Positions 1-11,852 of a stretch of 64,000 bases of DNA are shown one piece after another; positions within the stretch are counted from its first letter, which is position 1, and every line of letters starts with the position of its first letter. The DNA lies in NCBI GenBank assembly GCA_032622095.1, contig CP136065.1, positions 245,455,474 to 245,519,473 on the forward strand, read 5' to 3'. The position numbers and the translations under genes are program-made. The DNA comes from Siphonodentalium dalli. Taxonomy: Eukaryota > Mollusca > Scaphopoda > Gadilida > Siphonodentaliidae. The notes beneath the pieces are model-generated. The model was not told the DNA's origin. It did not search any database and worked only from the letters and a program-made list of their open reading frames with translations.

Positions 1-220
1 GGTTAAAAACTTAGGGGCATGTTATAACTCAAAACTATCACCAAGTATTCATAGTAAAAATTTTGATGCCCATGAAAAACGTAAGATTCCCTGGCACTAA
101 ACCTACAAAATAAGTCTGGCACTGAAAGAGAGTAGAATATAAGAAAAAATTATTAAAATTGTAAAAAATTGTAAAAAATAATAACAAATGATGAAAATTT
201 GTTAGGCCAATGCATTCTCT
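1..220 (-). mobile_element. C-family TTAA element, partial, entering from the left edge
   Basis: Matches the reverse of 55385-55590, including an inserted ACTCTCTTTCAGTGCCAG segment found otherwise only in the copy at 55272-55724. It ends inside the first hairpin arm at AATGCATTCTCT. Confidence 0.7.
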
Positions 221-224
221 TCCT

Positions 225-355
225 TGTATTTGTAATATTTTTGTATCTGTCGTCTGCTCATTTTTCCTGCAAACCCCTCCAGATGAGTAATAGACCATTC
301 CAATGTATACTTTTATAAATGAGAGGGAGAATGCATTTATTATAGAAAGGTTTAA
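225..355 (+). mobile_element. P-family TTAA element fragment
   Basis: Resembles 58578-58711: CTGTCGTCTGCTCA, then ACCCCTCCAGATGAGTAATAG, a terminal hairpin region and GAAAGGTTTAA. It joins the C-family fragment within the word AATGCATTCTC. Confidence 0.45.
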
Positions 356-1036
356 TGCATCATACCGAATCACAAACTTGTAAATCATGAAGCATTTCAT
401 GATTTATGAACAGTTTTTCATTCGGTGGCTGAAAATTCCAGAAAGCGTGCTTATTTACTCAACCCATGGATTACAAATAAATTGAAAAAAAAAATCAAAA
501 TTAAGTAAGATAGGTGGAAGAGAAAAAAATAAAATTGATTTTTTAATTTCAATTTGTTCACTTTATTTTAAAAATATTTAAGGTTATGCAGTTATAACCG
601 AAAAGCTTGAAGAAAAATTCTATAATGCAGGTAATGCCATTATAGTAAGTCTTCAAACTGTTCGGTTATAATAATTCATACCTTAATCAAAACAATATGT
701 TAATAGTGGCGTTTTCAATGTAAATAACAATATCGATATAAAATATAGTTGTCATACAATACAAACGTGTACATGTATATGAAAAAAAAAAACAGAACTT
801 GGCAGCATTGATATTCAGATAGTTACCTCACATATATACCATATGAAGTTTAAGGAAATGTGCCAAATTCTATTCTTATATCTGTCGATTAACATAAAAA
901 AATATCTGGGGTGGAGCTCGAGGCACCCAGTCTGATGTTGTGGCGACTAAAACAAACAATAATTCCAGCATCTAATAGGTCAATAGGTCAAGACGTCGTG
1001 GCGACCAACTACTGGATACTAGTTGGGAAAGCATTT
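356..1036. other. AT-rich stretch without a gene
   Basis: Nothing coding seen. It contains a small inverted repeat around 590-670 (TTATAACCGAA / TTCGGTTATAA) and homopolymer runs. Confidence 0.5.
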
Positions 1037-1438
1037 TTAACCCTTTACCCAACAAAACGGCCAAAACCGGCCAAATAAAGCTTCAACAGCCTAACATATC
1101 TTCGGTCTGTCTCAATAGAACCATACAAATATGGATATCATTGGAACCGGCTCCTTGACCACATTGTGATGGTTACAGTTATGCCCTGTGCCAATGCATT
1201 CTCTTATATATGCGAGTCGACCATAGGTCGCCTCGCATATATAAGAGAATGCATTGGCCTAAAAAAAATCTTTTTTTAACACTTTTTACCATTTTTTCTT
1301 ACATTCTTTAACAATTTTATAATTTTTAATGTGTTAAGCCAATGCATTCTCTTATATATGCGAGGCGACCTATGGTCGACTCGCATATATAAGAGAATGC
1401 ATTGGCACAGGGCCGTTCTGTTGGGAAAGCATTTTTAA
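1037..1438 (+). mobile_element. B-family TTAA element with two hairpins; altered right end
   Basis: Starts TTAACCCTTTACCCAACA and carries the hairpin near 1191-1259 and its inverse near 1339-1407. The expected right end (TTGGGTAAAGGGTTAA) is replaced by TTGGGAAAGCATTTTTAA, identical to the left flank at 1023-1040. Confidence 0.85.
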
Positions 1439-1458
1439 GTGGGAAGTTTCACTTTGGT

Positions 1459-1916
1459 CAAGCCTGAGTTTAGTGTGCCTGTTATTTGCAGAGTGAGGTC
1501 CCCAGAGACTGAATTAGTAACGCTATCCCACATAGCGGGCTAGCATCACTAAATTCACCCTCTGGGACCTCATTCTGCTTAGGCCTCATCTTCTCAGGAA
1601 AGTTTCTTTATTAAAAAATTTCTATAGAAACTTCTTCACATAGATTCTATTTCTTTTTTAGTTTAGTTTCTCAATATCCCCAAATTGGCAGACGACACAT
1701 TGCATAATCAAGGTTCCCAATGGGTGTACATCACAATATTAACCATTTGGGAACTTCAATCTGAGTCGACGTCTCCCATAGCAGATGAGGCCATGCAGAA
1801 TGAGGTCCCAAGAGGGTGAATTTGGTGATGTTAGCCCGCTGTGCGGGATAGCATCACTAAATTCACCCTCTGGCGATCTCATTTTGCAAACGACAGGAAC
1901 ACTAAACTCAGGCTTG
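1459..1916. mobile_element. F-family element, full length (reference copy)
   Basis: Terminal inverted repeats start CAAGCCTGAGTTTAGTG and end ACTAAACTCAGGCTTG. Just inside each end is a palindrome of about 100 bp (GAGGTCCC.AGAGGGTGAATT...AATTCACCCTCTGG). The middle includes TTTAGTTTAGTTTCTC and a GAACCTTGATT-like word shared with 42016-43418. No coding capacity. Confidence 0.75.
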
Positions 1917-2016
1917 AAATTGGTATGAAAATTCTGTGAGATATGAAGACCTTGCATGATGAACATTTATTTGATTTAACATTACTGAAAGTAAGCAATG
2001 TCGCGCACATGGAAGA

Positions 2017-2187
2017 TTAACCCTTTCAGTGCCAAGTCCGATTTTTGTATCAACCCATATTTCCTTGATCATTTTTCAAATTTATTGATTATAATAATGG
2101 GATACATTATTATAATCAATATATTTGAAAAATGATCAAGGAAATATGGGTTGATACAAAAATCGGACTTGGCACTGAAAGGGTTAA
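2017..2187. mobile_element. Short C-related TTAA hairpin element
   Basis: A nearly perfect palindrome from TTAACCCTTTCAGTGCCAAG to CTTGGCACTGAAAGGGTTAA. Its ends match the C family but it lacks the shared 69-bp hairpin; its arms meet in an AT-rich centre (TTATAATAATGGGATACATT). Confidence 0.8.
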
Positions 2188-2303
2188 GAATAATGTACTC
2201 AGAGAAAATATGAAGAAAAAATTGTGAAAACAACAAAAATTATTTAATCAAAAGATGGGTTGGGTGGTCTCACTTCCTAAACAAAGCGAGGACCCTTACA
2301 AGG

Positions 2304-2605
2304 TACAGTAATGCCCTAAATAATTGACTCCTTAACCACAGCAGAATTATGGGTAACTTTTCGGGATTTAGTTGGAAATATGGTGCCATTCATCGATAAA
2401 TGGAAACAAGCCATATTTCCGACTAAATCCTAAAAAGTTACCCTTAACTCGTTAACCACAGCAGAATTATGGGTAACTTTTCAGGATTTAGTAGGAAATA
2501 TGGCTGAGAGCTTTCCGATGAATGGCAACAAGCCATATAAATCCTGAAAAAATTACCCATAATTCTGCTGTGGTTAAGGAGTCAATTTTTTAGGGCATTA
2601 CTGTA
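2304..2605. mobile_element. A-family palindromic MITE, rearranged long copy
   Basis: TACAGTAATGCCC to GGGCATTACTGTA. The interior contains a second GTTAACCACAGCAGAATTATG start, so part of the arm is duplicated. Confidence 0.8.
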
Positions 2606-2642
2606 TATACACTGCATAGAAGAATTCATCCTGTCATCTAAA

Positions 2643-5600
2643 GGTGTATTGAGTTTATAGATGATAAAGGTGTGAGTTTATAGATGATAAAGATGTGTTG
2701 AGTTTATAGATGATAAAGGTGTGTTGAGATTATAGATGATAAAGATGTGTTGAGATTATAGATGATAAAGGTGTGTTAAGCTTATAGATGATAAAGGTGT
2801 GTTGAGATTATAGATGATAAAGTTGTGTTGAGATTATAGATGATAAAGGTGTGTTAAGCTTATAGATGATAAAGTTGTGTTGAGATTATAGATGATAAAG
2901 GTGTGTTAAGCTTATAGATGATAAAGTTGTGTTGAGATTATAGATGATAAAGGTGTGTTAAGCTTATAGATGATAAAGGTGTGTTGAGATTATAGATGAT
3001 AAAGTTGTGGTGAGTTTATAGATGATAAAGATGTGTTGAGTTTATAGATGATAAAGATGTGTTGGGTTTATAGATGATAAAGATGTGTTGAGTTTATAGA
3101 TGATAAAGATGTGTTAAGATGATAATGGTATGTTGAGATTATAGATGATAAAGGTGTGAGTTTATAGATGATAAAGGTGTGTTAAGATTATAGATGATAA
3201 AGGTGTGTTAAGATTATAGATGATAAAGGTGTGAGTTTATAGATGATAAAGATGTGTTAAGATTATAGATGATAAAGGTGTGTTAAGATTATAGATGATA
3301 AAGATGTGTTGAGATTATAGATGATAAAGATGTGTTGAGTTTATAGATGATAAAGATGTGTTGAGTTTATAGATGATAAATGTGTGTTGATATTATAGAT
3401 GATAAAGATGTGTTGAGTTTATAGATGATAAAGGTGTGTTGAGATTATACATGATAAAGGTGTGTTGAGATTATAGATGATAAAGGTGTGTTGAGATTAT
3501 ACATGATAAAGGTGTGTTGAGATTATAGGTGATAAAGGTGTGTTGAGATTATAGATGAAAAAGGTGTGTTGAGTTTATAGATGATAAAGGTGTGTTGAGA
3601 TTATAGATGATAAAGGTGTGTTAAGATTATGGATGATAAAGATGTGTTGAGATTATAGATGATAAAGGTGTGTTGAGATTATAGATGATAAAGGTGTGTT
3701 GAGATTATAGATGATAAAGGTGTGTTAAGATTATAGATGATAAAGATGTGTTGAGATTATAGATGATAAAGGTGTGTTGAGATTATAGATGATAAAGGTG
3801 TGTTGAGATTATAGATGATAAAGATGTGTTGAGTTTATAGATGATAAAGGTGTGTTCAGATTATAGATGATAAAGGTGTGTTGAGATTATAGATGATAAA
3901 GTTGTGTTGAGCTTATAGATGATAAAGATGTGTTGAGTTTATAGATGATAAAGATGTGTTGAGATTATAGATGATAAAGGTGTGTTGAGTTTATAGATGA
4001 TAAAGGTGTGTTGAGATTATAGATGATAAAGATGTGTTGAGATTATAGATGATAAAGGTGTGTTCAGTTTATAGATGATAAAGATGTGTTGAGATTATAG
4101 ATGATAAAGATGTGTTGAGATTATAGATGATAAAGGTGTGTTCAGATTATAGATGATAAAGGTGTGTTGAGATTATAGATGATAAAGGTATGTTGAGATT
4201 ATAGATGATAAAGGTGTGTTGAGATTATAGATGATAAAGATGTGTTAAGATTATAGATGATAAAGATGTGTTGAGATTATAGATGATAAAGGTGTGTTCA
4301 GTTTATAGATGATAAAGATGTGTTGAGATTATAGATGATAAAGGTGTGTTGAGATTATAGATGATAAAGATGTGTTGAGATTATAGATGATAAAGGTGTG
4401 TTCAGATTATAGCTGATAAAGATGTGTTGAGATTATAGATGATAAAGGTGTGTTGAGTTTATAGATGATAAAGATGTGTTGAGATTATAGATGATAAAGG
4501 TGTGTTGAGATTATAGATGATAAAGATGTGTTGAGATTATAGATGATAAAGATGTGTTAAGATTATAGATGATAAAGGTGTGTTGAGATTATAGATGATA
4601 AAGATGTGTTGAGATTATAGATGATAAAGGTGTGTTGAGTTTATAGATGATAAAGATGTGTTGAGATTATAGATGATAAAGATGTGTTGAGATTATAGAT
4701 GATAAAGGTGTGTTGAGATTATAGATGATAAAGATGTGTTGAGTTTATAGATGATAAAGGTGTGTTGAGATTATAGATGATAAAGGTGTGAGTTTATAGA
4801 TGATAAAGATGTGTTGAGTTTATAGATGATAAAGATGTGTTGAGTTGATAGATGATAAAGATGTGTTGAGATTATATATGATAAAGATGTGTTGAGATTA
4901 TAGATGATAAAGGTGTGAGTTTATAGATGATAAAGATGTGTTGAGTTTATAGATGATAAAGATGTGTTGAGTTTATAGATGATAAAGGTGTGTTGAGATT
5001 ATAGATGATAAAGGTGCGTTGAGATTATAGATGATAAAGATGTGTTGAGATTATAGATGATAAAGGTGTGTTAAGATTATAGATGATAAAGGTGTGTTGA
5101 GATTATAGATGATAAAGATATGTTAAGATTATAGATGATAAAGGTGTGTTAAGATTATAGATGATAAAGGTGTGTTTAGCTTATAGATGATAAAGGTGTG
5201 AGTTTATAGATGATAAAGATGTGTTGAGTTTATAGATGATAAAGGTGTGTTGAGATTATAGATGATAAAGGTGTGTTGAGATTATAGATGATAAAGGTGT
5301 GTTAAGATTATAGATGATAAAGGTGTGTTTAGATTATAGATGATAAAGGTGTGTTGAGATTATAGATGATAAAGGTGTGTTGAGATTATAGATGATAAAG
5401 ATGTGTTGAGATTATAGATGATAAAGTTGTGTTGAGTTTATAGATGATAAAGGTGTTGAGTTTATAGATGATAAAGGTGTGTTAAGATGATAATGGTATG
5501 TTGAGATTATAGATGATAAAGGTGTGAGTTTATAGATGATAAAGATGTGTTGAGTTTATAGATGATAAAGATGTGTTGAGTTTATAGATGATAAAGATGT

Positions 5601-6112
5601 GTTGAGTTTATAGATGATAAAGATGTGTTAAGATGATAATGGTATGTTGAGATTATAGATGATAAAGGTGTGAGTTTATAGATGATAATGGTGGTATGTT
5701 GAGATTATAGATGATAAAGGTGTGTTAAGATTATAGATGATAAAGATGTGTTGAGATTATAGATGATAAAGGTGTGTTAAGATTATAGATGATAAAGGTG
5801 TGTTGAGATTATAGATGATAAAGATGTGTTAAGATTATAGATGATAAAGATGTGTTAAGATTATAGATGATAAAGGTGTGTTGAGATTATAGATGATAAA
5901 GATGTGTTAAGATTATAGATGATAAAGATGTGTTTAGATTATAGATGATAAAGGTGTGTTAAGATTATAGATGATAAAGATGTGTTGAGATTATAGATGA
6001 TAAAGATGTGTTGAGATTATAGATGATAAAGGTGTGTTGAGATTATAGATGATAAAGATGTGTTAAGATTATAGATGATAAAGGTGTGTTCAGTTTATAT
6101 ATGAGATATATT
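2643..6112 (+). repeat. Minisatellite, 26-bp unit, roughly 130 copies
   Basis: Unit: TGTTGAGATTATAGATGATA plus AAGGTG. Variation concentrates at a few sites: AAGATG versus AAGGTG or AAGTTG, GAGATTAT versus GAGTTTAT, TAAG versus TGAG. Near 2770-2990 units alternate in 52-bp pairs (TTAAGCTTAT with TTGAGATTAT). A deleted form GTTAAGATGATAATGGTATG recurs near 3113, 5472 and 5628, which shows block duplication. Confidence 0.95.
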
Positions 6113-6273
6113 ATAATTTTAAGTAATGTTATAAAACTAAAAATGTATATCGAGATGATTACATTTGATATATATTATTAGTTTTTATGATACATATTAT
6201 AATTTTAAGTAATGTTATAAAACTAAAAAGGTATATTGAGATGTCAGATTATAAGCGATATATATTATTAATT
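6107..6273 (+). repeat. Two AT-rich direct repeats of about 85 bp
   Basis: ATTATAATTTTAAGTAATGT followed by TATAAAACTAAAAA occurs near 6110 and again near 6195, just after the minisatellite. Confidence 0.6.
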
Positions 6274-6528
6274 TTAACCCTTTCATGATGGCATCTGCGC
6301 TGGTGCAGCATTAAAGATCCTGTGACAGTGTATTTTCATATATATGCTAGTCTCTCATAGGGAGCCTCGCATTTATAGGAGAATGCACTGGCTTACAAGG
6401 TCAAGGTAAATATTGTTAGGCCAATGTATTCTCTTATATAGGCTCCCTGGGAGACTCGCGTATAAAAGAAAATGCATGGCACAGGGTTTTCGCAAAATTT
6501 CAGGAAGCTGCAGTCATGGAAGGGTTAA
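6274..6528 (+). mobile_element. E-family TTAA element
   Basis: TTAACCCTTTCATGATGG to CATGGAAGGGTTAA. Holds two degenerate copies of the variant hairpin whose centre reads GTCTCNCATAGGGAGCC instead of GTCGACCATAGGTCGCC. Confidence 0.75.
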
Positions 6529-6572
6529 GTAAGGTTATAAAAGGTGTGTTCAGATCATTATATGTGATATAT

Positions 6573-7013
6573 TTCTTAAACTAATAGCTCAGATCTAGCC
6601 CCTCTTCTTGAGTTAAACCCTGATAATGCGCCCTCATCGGACCCTGCTGACAGTCGCTATCTTTTTCAAATTTAACACCAACTATAATATACAGTAATGC
6701 CCTAAGTAATCTATTCCTTAACCACAGCAGAATTATGGGTAAATTTTCAGGATTTAGTCGGAAATATGGCTTGTTGCCATTCACTGAGAGCTTTCCGATG
6801 AATGGCAACAAGCCATATTTCCATCTAAATCTTAAAAAGTTACCCATAATTCTGCTGTGGTTAAGGAGTCGATTACTTAGAGCATTACTGTATTTCTTAA
6901 ACAAATAGCTCAGATCTAGCCCCTCCTCTTAAGTTAAACCCTGATAACGTGCCCTCATCGGACCCTGCTGAAAGTCACTATCTTTTTCAAATTTAACACC
7001 GACTATAATATAG
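6573..7013 (+). repeat. Direct duplication of about 118 bp with a MITE at the junction
   Basis: AATAGCTCAGATCTAGCCCC...CACC.ACTATAATA occurs at about 6573-6690 and 6893-7013 with few differences. The A-family MITE sits exactly between them. Confidence 0.75.
6690..6892. mobile_element. A-family palindromic MITE
   Basis: TACAGTAATGCCC to GAGCATTACTGTA. The loop has lost the GGAAAGCTCTC part on one side. It lies between the two 118-bp direct repeats. Confidence 0.85.
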
Positions 7014-7080
7014 CAAGGTCCATCCTAATGCGACATTGAGATTGCCATTACTTGCCACGAACATGCGAACGTGCAATCAC

Positions 7081-7217
7081 TACAGTAATGCCATAATTAA
7101 TCGACTCTTTAACCACAGCAGAATTATGGGCAACAAGCCATATTTCCACCTAAATCCTGAAAAGTTACAAATAATTCTGCTGTGGTTAAAGAGTCGATTA
7201 ATTAGGGCATTACTGTA
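7081..7217. mobile_element. A-family palindromic MITE, internally deleted
   Basis: Ends intact, but the central 80 bp are missing (137 bp against about 217 bp). Confidence 0.85.
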
Positions 7218-7714
7218 GAAGCCATTTTGATTTTTAAATTAAAATACTCAGGGACACTGGAAGCACCAAGGGCAAGGTGGGGGCAAACCAGTCACGAGGG
7301 CACTTTTCAGGTACCCATTGGACTCCCCTGGGCCAGGGCAAAGGGGGGGGGGGGCGAGTACCCCCAGCATGCCCCCCTTCTCCACCGTCCCTGAAAATAC
7401 TAAATATAAAATATTTCCATTACGCCATTGATGAATAATCTGTAAAACTTATAAGGGGGTGACAGGAAGACAGCCTAACCTGGCTATGTCACTCCCGCAT
7501 AATAAATATAACCGACCTTTGAATTGTTTTCTATGCAATATTATATTATAATATATTTATTGTGTAAATAAAACATCTACATCTACATGTATATATTATA
7601 ATTTTAAGTAATTAATAAATGCTTTAAATTTGTGCTCAACCCTTACCGTGGAATTACCCTGAAATATAAAATCTCTAATGTTAATATGTTCTTACACAAT
7701 CAAGTGCCTAATAC
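7218..7714. other. No gene; G-rich transposon remnant and AT-rich spacer
   Basis: 7250-7390 is G/C-skewed, with GGGCAAGG, a poly-G run near 7342 and GCCCCCCTTC; it looks like a decayed terminal piece. The rest is AT-rich, with nothing recognised. Confidence 0.4.
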
Positions 7715-8105
7715 AGACCTTTCGCAAAATCACGATTACGATTATGGATATGGACAATGTCCTGCCAGAAAACTTCCAAAAATTTGATCTTTACACATGG
7801 TGGGGTTCTTATGTGAGACGAAATATACCCCACACAGTTTAATTATGTGCAGATGTATCAAGGATGTGCCACCGGTCATGCATGGGGAAGCTCTAACATT
7901 ATCTGTGTGGTGTATAACACATGGATAAGAACATGGGATCTGAAAGAGACACTCATTACTTTTTCCATCAAATACATGTGTAAATGAATATAGTGGGGCA
8001 TATGCTGTCCCACCAATTAACCATTGCATGTAAGTTGTGAAGATATCCACCTTACTGGGACTATATATCCTATCCGTAATTGTAAAGTGATTTTGCGAAA
8101 GGTCT
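7715..8105. mobile_element. Element with 19-bp terminal inverted repeats, about 391 bp
   Basis: AGACCTTTCGCAAAATCAC at 7715-7733 is exactly inverted at 8087-8105. No clear target duplication. The interior is fairly balanced in base composition and open for 129 codons on the minus strand (8131-7742), with no recognisable domain. Confidence 0.55.
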
Positions 8106-8179
8106 CTATTAACTCTCTGATGATAACACATGGTAGAATACTACTAGTAGTAGAAGCTGCAAAAAAATACCCAAATAAA

Positions 8180-8420
8180 ACGCTTAATACACGATTCAAA
8201 CACTTAATACACAATTCAAACGCTTAATACACGATTCAAACGCTTAATACACGATCTAAACACTTAATACACGATTCAAACTCTTAATACACGATTCAAA
8301 TGCTTAATACACGATTCAAATTCTTAATACATGATTCAAACGCTTAATACATGATTCAAACGCTTAATACATGATTCAAACGCTTAATACACGATTCAAA
8401 CGCTTAATACACGAATCAAA
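8180..8420 (+). repeat. Minisatellite, 20-bp unit, about 12 copies
   Basis: Unit CGCTTAATACACGATTCAAA with C/T changes at ACACG/ACATG and at the first three bases. Confidence 0.9.
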
Positions 8421-8524
8421 TGAGACCATCTCCTTTTATACTCAACGGAATATATGCAACAAATGAATGAATTTGGGCCATGGATTAGAACAAACGCTCC
8501 CTCTCCTGGGAAGGACTGACACAG

Positions 8525-8926
8525 TGCATGCACTATGTATTAGCACGCACTATGTTTTAGCACGCACTATGTTTTAGCATGCACTATGTTTTAGCATGCA
8601 CTATGTTTTAGCACGCACTATGTTTTAGCATGCACTATGTTTTAGCACGCACTATGTTTTAGCACGCACTATGTTTTAGCACGCACTATGTTTTAGGACG
8701 CACTATGTTTTAGCATGCACTATGTTTTAGCATGCACTATGTTTTAGCATGCACTATGTTTTAGCACGCACTATGTTTTAGCATGCTTTTAGCACGCACT
8801 ATGTTTTAGCATGCACTATGTTTTAGCATGCACTATGTTTTAGCATGCACTATGTTTTAGCACGCACTATGTTTTAGCATGCACTATGTTTTAGCATGCA
8901 CTATGTTTTAGCACGCACTATGTTTT
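8525..8926 (+). repeat. Minisatellite, 17-bp unit, about 23 copies
   Basis: Unit CACGCACTATGTTTTAG alternating irregularly with CATGCACTATGTTTTAG. One unit near 8784 is truncated. Confidence 0.9.
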
Positions 8927-8972
8927 CACAGAACAATGGTACAATCCAATATACCAACAATGGCAATGACTG

Positions 8973-9361
8973 TTAACCCTTTACCCAACAGAAGGGCCCT
9001 GTGCCAATGCATTCTCTTATATATGCGAGTCGACCATAGGTCGCCTCGCATATATAAGAGAATGCATTGGCTTAACACATTAAAAATTATAAAATTGTTA
9101 AAGAATGTAAGAAAAAATGGTAAAAAGTGTAAAAAAGATTTTTTTTAGGCCAATGCATTCTCTTATATATGCGAGGCGACCTATGGTAGACTCGCATATA
9201 TAAGAGAATGCATTGGCACAGGGCATAACTGTAACTATCACAATGTGGTCAAGGAGCCGGTTCCAATGATATCCATATTTGTATGGTTCTATTGAGACAG
9301 ACCGAAGATATTTTAGGCTGTTGAAGCTTTATTTGGCCGGTTTTGTTGGGTAAAGGGTTAA
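8973..9361 (-). mobile_element. B-family TTAA element, reverse orientation
   Basis: TTAACCCTTTACCC and GGGTAAAGGGTTAA ends with TTAA on both sides; two opposed hairpins near 9004-9072 and 9149-9217. Confidence 0.9.
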
Positions 9362-9462
9362 AAGTTAAAACTAAAGACGCACTATTTAGTAGAATTACTT
9401 ACACAAACACCAGTTATGAAATCCACTATGTCACCAATACATAAACATCATTGCGTGATGGG

Positions 9463-10026
9463 CAGGGTTCGCGCTGCCACTTGCCAAATTTGCCAATGGC
9501 AAAAATAATTCACATTTGGCAAAAAATATTTTCATTTGGCAAAAGTTTTGGCAAGTCACATTTTAATTCCTCAAGCAATTTGAAAAATATTGGTCAATCA
9601 ATAATATTAATTTCAGGAAACTCTTACAACATAATTATATTAGTGGTGTTTTATAAGGTTTAGGGAAAGTTAACACCTCTATTATGATACAGTTAATCTC
9701 ATAGCATTAGTACTGATGGTTGGATGGATTACTAATCCTCCTGTGATGTGCCCTTCTGATGGAGAAACCCTTCTACCATTGTATTGTTTGGTGATTGGAT
9801 TATTGTTATATGATAAACCACAACAGAGATGCGAGTATAATTAATTATTAACTAACTGCTATCGAAAAATCGTTCAAACCGCGATTGTCGAAACATAAGA
9901 CTTAAGGTTGAAGAAAATGATACTATCAGGGATAGCAATTGGCAATTGCTAAAATAATTTGGCAAAAAATATTTTCGTTTTGCAAATTATTTGGCAAAAG
10001 TATATTTTGGTCCAGCGCGGACCCTG
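9463..10026. mobile_element. Non-autonomous hAT-like element, 564 bp
   Basis: Termini are CAGGGTTCGCGCTG and its near-perfect inverse CAGCGCGGACCCTG. An exact 8-bp target duplication GTGATGGG occurs at 9455-9462 and 10027-10034. Subterminal motifs of the TTTGGCAAAA type recur at both ends, as transposase-binding repeats do in hAT elements. No transposase ORF. Confidence 0.85.
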
Positions 10027-10034
10027 GTGATGGG

Positions 10035-10625
10035 CGATCAAAGATAACGGTATCGGCTGCTGCGCTTTGAAGCCTTTGATGTTCTTTCAATTTGTGTCAT
10101 GTGCACATATCGTGGATGCAGTGTGGAATTAATTCAGTATGAGAATATGAGTATGGACTAATGTGTCCGGATATGATATGATGAATGATCATAATAAAAT
10201 GCTAAACAAGAAACCTATATATGCAAGCCAAGACACCTGGTAATAATTAGCTGGATACAAATTTAGTAGCACTGGTTTCCGAGAGTGATTTACTTCAATT
10301 TTAAAACGATATCAAAAATATAATTTGAAGCCCTATTTAAAGGTAGATGCTTACTACATTGTTGACAATGTTGGGTAGATCAAAAGACATTATCATTAGG
10401 CAAATTTCTTGTTTATTTAGTACTCAATAGCCACACAGTAAAACGAAGTTTTCTATGGGAATTGGGGCTGTCAATTAGTCGACTTTGACACGCTTTTTTA
10501 CTCTTGATTATGAAATACCCTACTAGTAGTTGTTTCAACATAACTCAACACCAGTAAAACTACGGTGAGGATGCCCCCTCAGATAATTTTCAATCAGTTA
10601 CACAGTATTATGTTGCAATATAACA
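10035..10625. other. No gene seen
   Basis: Mixed AT-rich sequence between the hAT-like element and the foldback; no repeats or ORFs of note. Confidence 0.4.
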
Positions 10626-10969
10626 TGTTTAACGGTGTCAGACCGGTTTTCCGAAGACCTATTACTACGAAGGCCCACAACTCCGAAGACCCGATTCTCC
10701 GACGGCCCACAACTCCGAAGACCCGATTCTCCGACGGCCCATAACTCCGAAGATCCGATTCTCCGAAAGCCCATAACTCCGAAGGGCCGATTCTCCGAAG
10801 ACCTATAACTCCGAAGACCTATAACTCTGAAGGGCCGATTCTCCGAAGACCTATAACTCCGAAAGCCCGATTCTCCGACGGCCCATAACTCCGAAGTTCC
10901 GATTCTCCGAAGGTCCGAAGATTTTGTTTTATCGGGGTATTATCGTTTACTAAATAGTGTACAGTCCAG

Positions 10970-11158
10970 TGGCGAAGCCAAGGGGTCCCAAAATTCCCAC
11001 TGCCCCCATTAAACCTCTACTTGCTATTTCAGACAATATGGGCCCCTACCAAAACATGTCCAATGTCATGTAAACGCCCGGAAATCGTTCATGGGGCATC
11101 AAAATATTCAAACTTTTCCTACTGCCCCCACCTAAATGGGAATCCTGGCCCGCCACTG
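10970..11158. mobile_element. CAGTGGCG-ended element inside the left foldback arm
   Basis: Runs from CAGTGGCGAAGCCA to TGGCCCGCCACTG, matching the ends of a common class of short hAT-like elements. A related, longer copy occupies the equivalent place in the other arm. Confidence 0.55.
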
Positions 11159-11309
11159 ACTATACACCAGATACTATAACGTTACGTTGGCCCATGAGAT
11201 GCCAGAGTAAAATGTACAGGGGTGAACGGGGAAGAACTTGTCGCCCCTGTGCATGTTAGGCTACTCTGACATTCTTGCAGCGTTTCGTTATAATAAACCC
11301 GGTGCACAC

Positions 11310-11586
11310 CAGTGGCGGAGCCAGGGTTCCCATCTAGGGGTGCACATTAATTAGCATATGTGGGGGATATATCATGCATATGATATGCCGAAAGCATATC
11401 ACGAAGGCCTGATTTGGGGAGCGCATACATGGGAGGGGTCGCCCCCCAATCGTTGGTCCGGGGGCTCCCCTGGGCAGGAACACTGTGAATATTTGAATGC
11501 CTAGGAGGGATTTCCTGACGTTTACATGACATTTGACATGTTTTTTGGGGGCGGTCTTCCCTAGGGCCCCATTGACCCCGCCACTG
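11310..11586. mobile_element. CAGTGGCG-ended element inside the right foldback arm
   Basis: Runs from CAGTGGCGGAGCCAGG to CCCCGCCACTG and is the inverted counterpart of the insertion in the left arm. About 90 bp longer than its partner, so one arm has gained or lost sequence. Confidence 0.55.
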
Positions 11587-11852
11587 GACTGTACACTATT
11601 TAATAAGCGATAAAACATGATCTTCGGAGAATCGGACCTTCGGACAATCGGAGTTATAGACCTTCGGAGTTATGGGCGTTCGGAGTTATAGGCCTTCGGA
11701 GTTATGTGTCTTCGGAGTTATGGGATTTCGGAGAATCGGGACTTCGGAGTTATGGGCTTTCGGAGAAACGGGGCGTCGGAGAATCTGACCTTCGGAGAAT
11801 CGGACCTTCGGAGTTATGGGTCTTCGGAAAAACACTACGTAACCTGTTTAAC

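Larger units (their letters stand above)
10634..11844. mobile_element. Foldback element, 1.2 kb, with 8-bp target duplication
   Basis: Flanked by exact 8-bp repeats TGTTTAAC (10626-10633 and 11845-11852). Both arms begin GGT and run into TTTTCCGAAGACC. Each arm holds a tandem array of 16-bp units (CCGAAGACCCGATTCT / CCGACGGCCCATAACT types; 10650-10925 left, 11610-11830 right in inverse orientation), then shared sequence including TTTTATCG and TAGTGTACAGTCCAGTGGCG, then an embedded CAGTGGCG...CGCCACTG insertion. The arms meet near 11215-11255. The arms have diverged by substitutions and indels. No coding capacity. Termini starting GG with an 8-bp duplication would suit Merlin-like or P-like elements; the superfamily is not established. 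Confidence 0.75.

Noticed and set aside
7742-8131. 129-codon minus-strand open frame
   Set aside because: It coincides with a short element bounded by 19-bp inverted repeats and has no recognisable domain or conserved copy in the window.
8180-8926. Regular short repeats resembling a CRISPR array
   Set aside because: The units are directly adjacent with no unique spacers, and the genome is eukaryotic; these are minisatellites.
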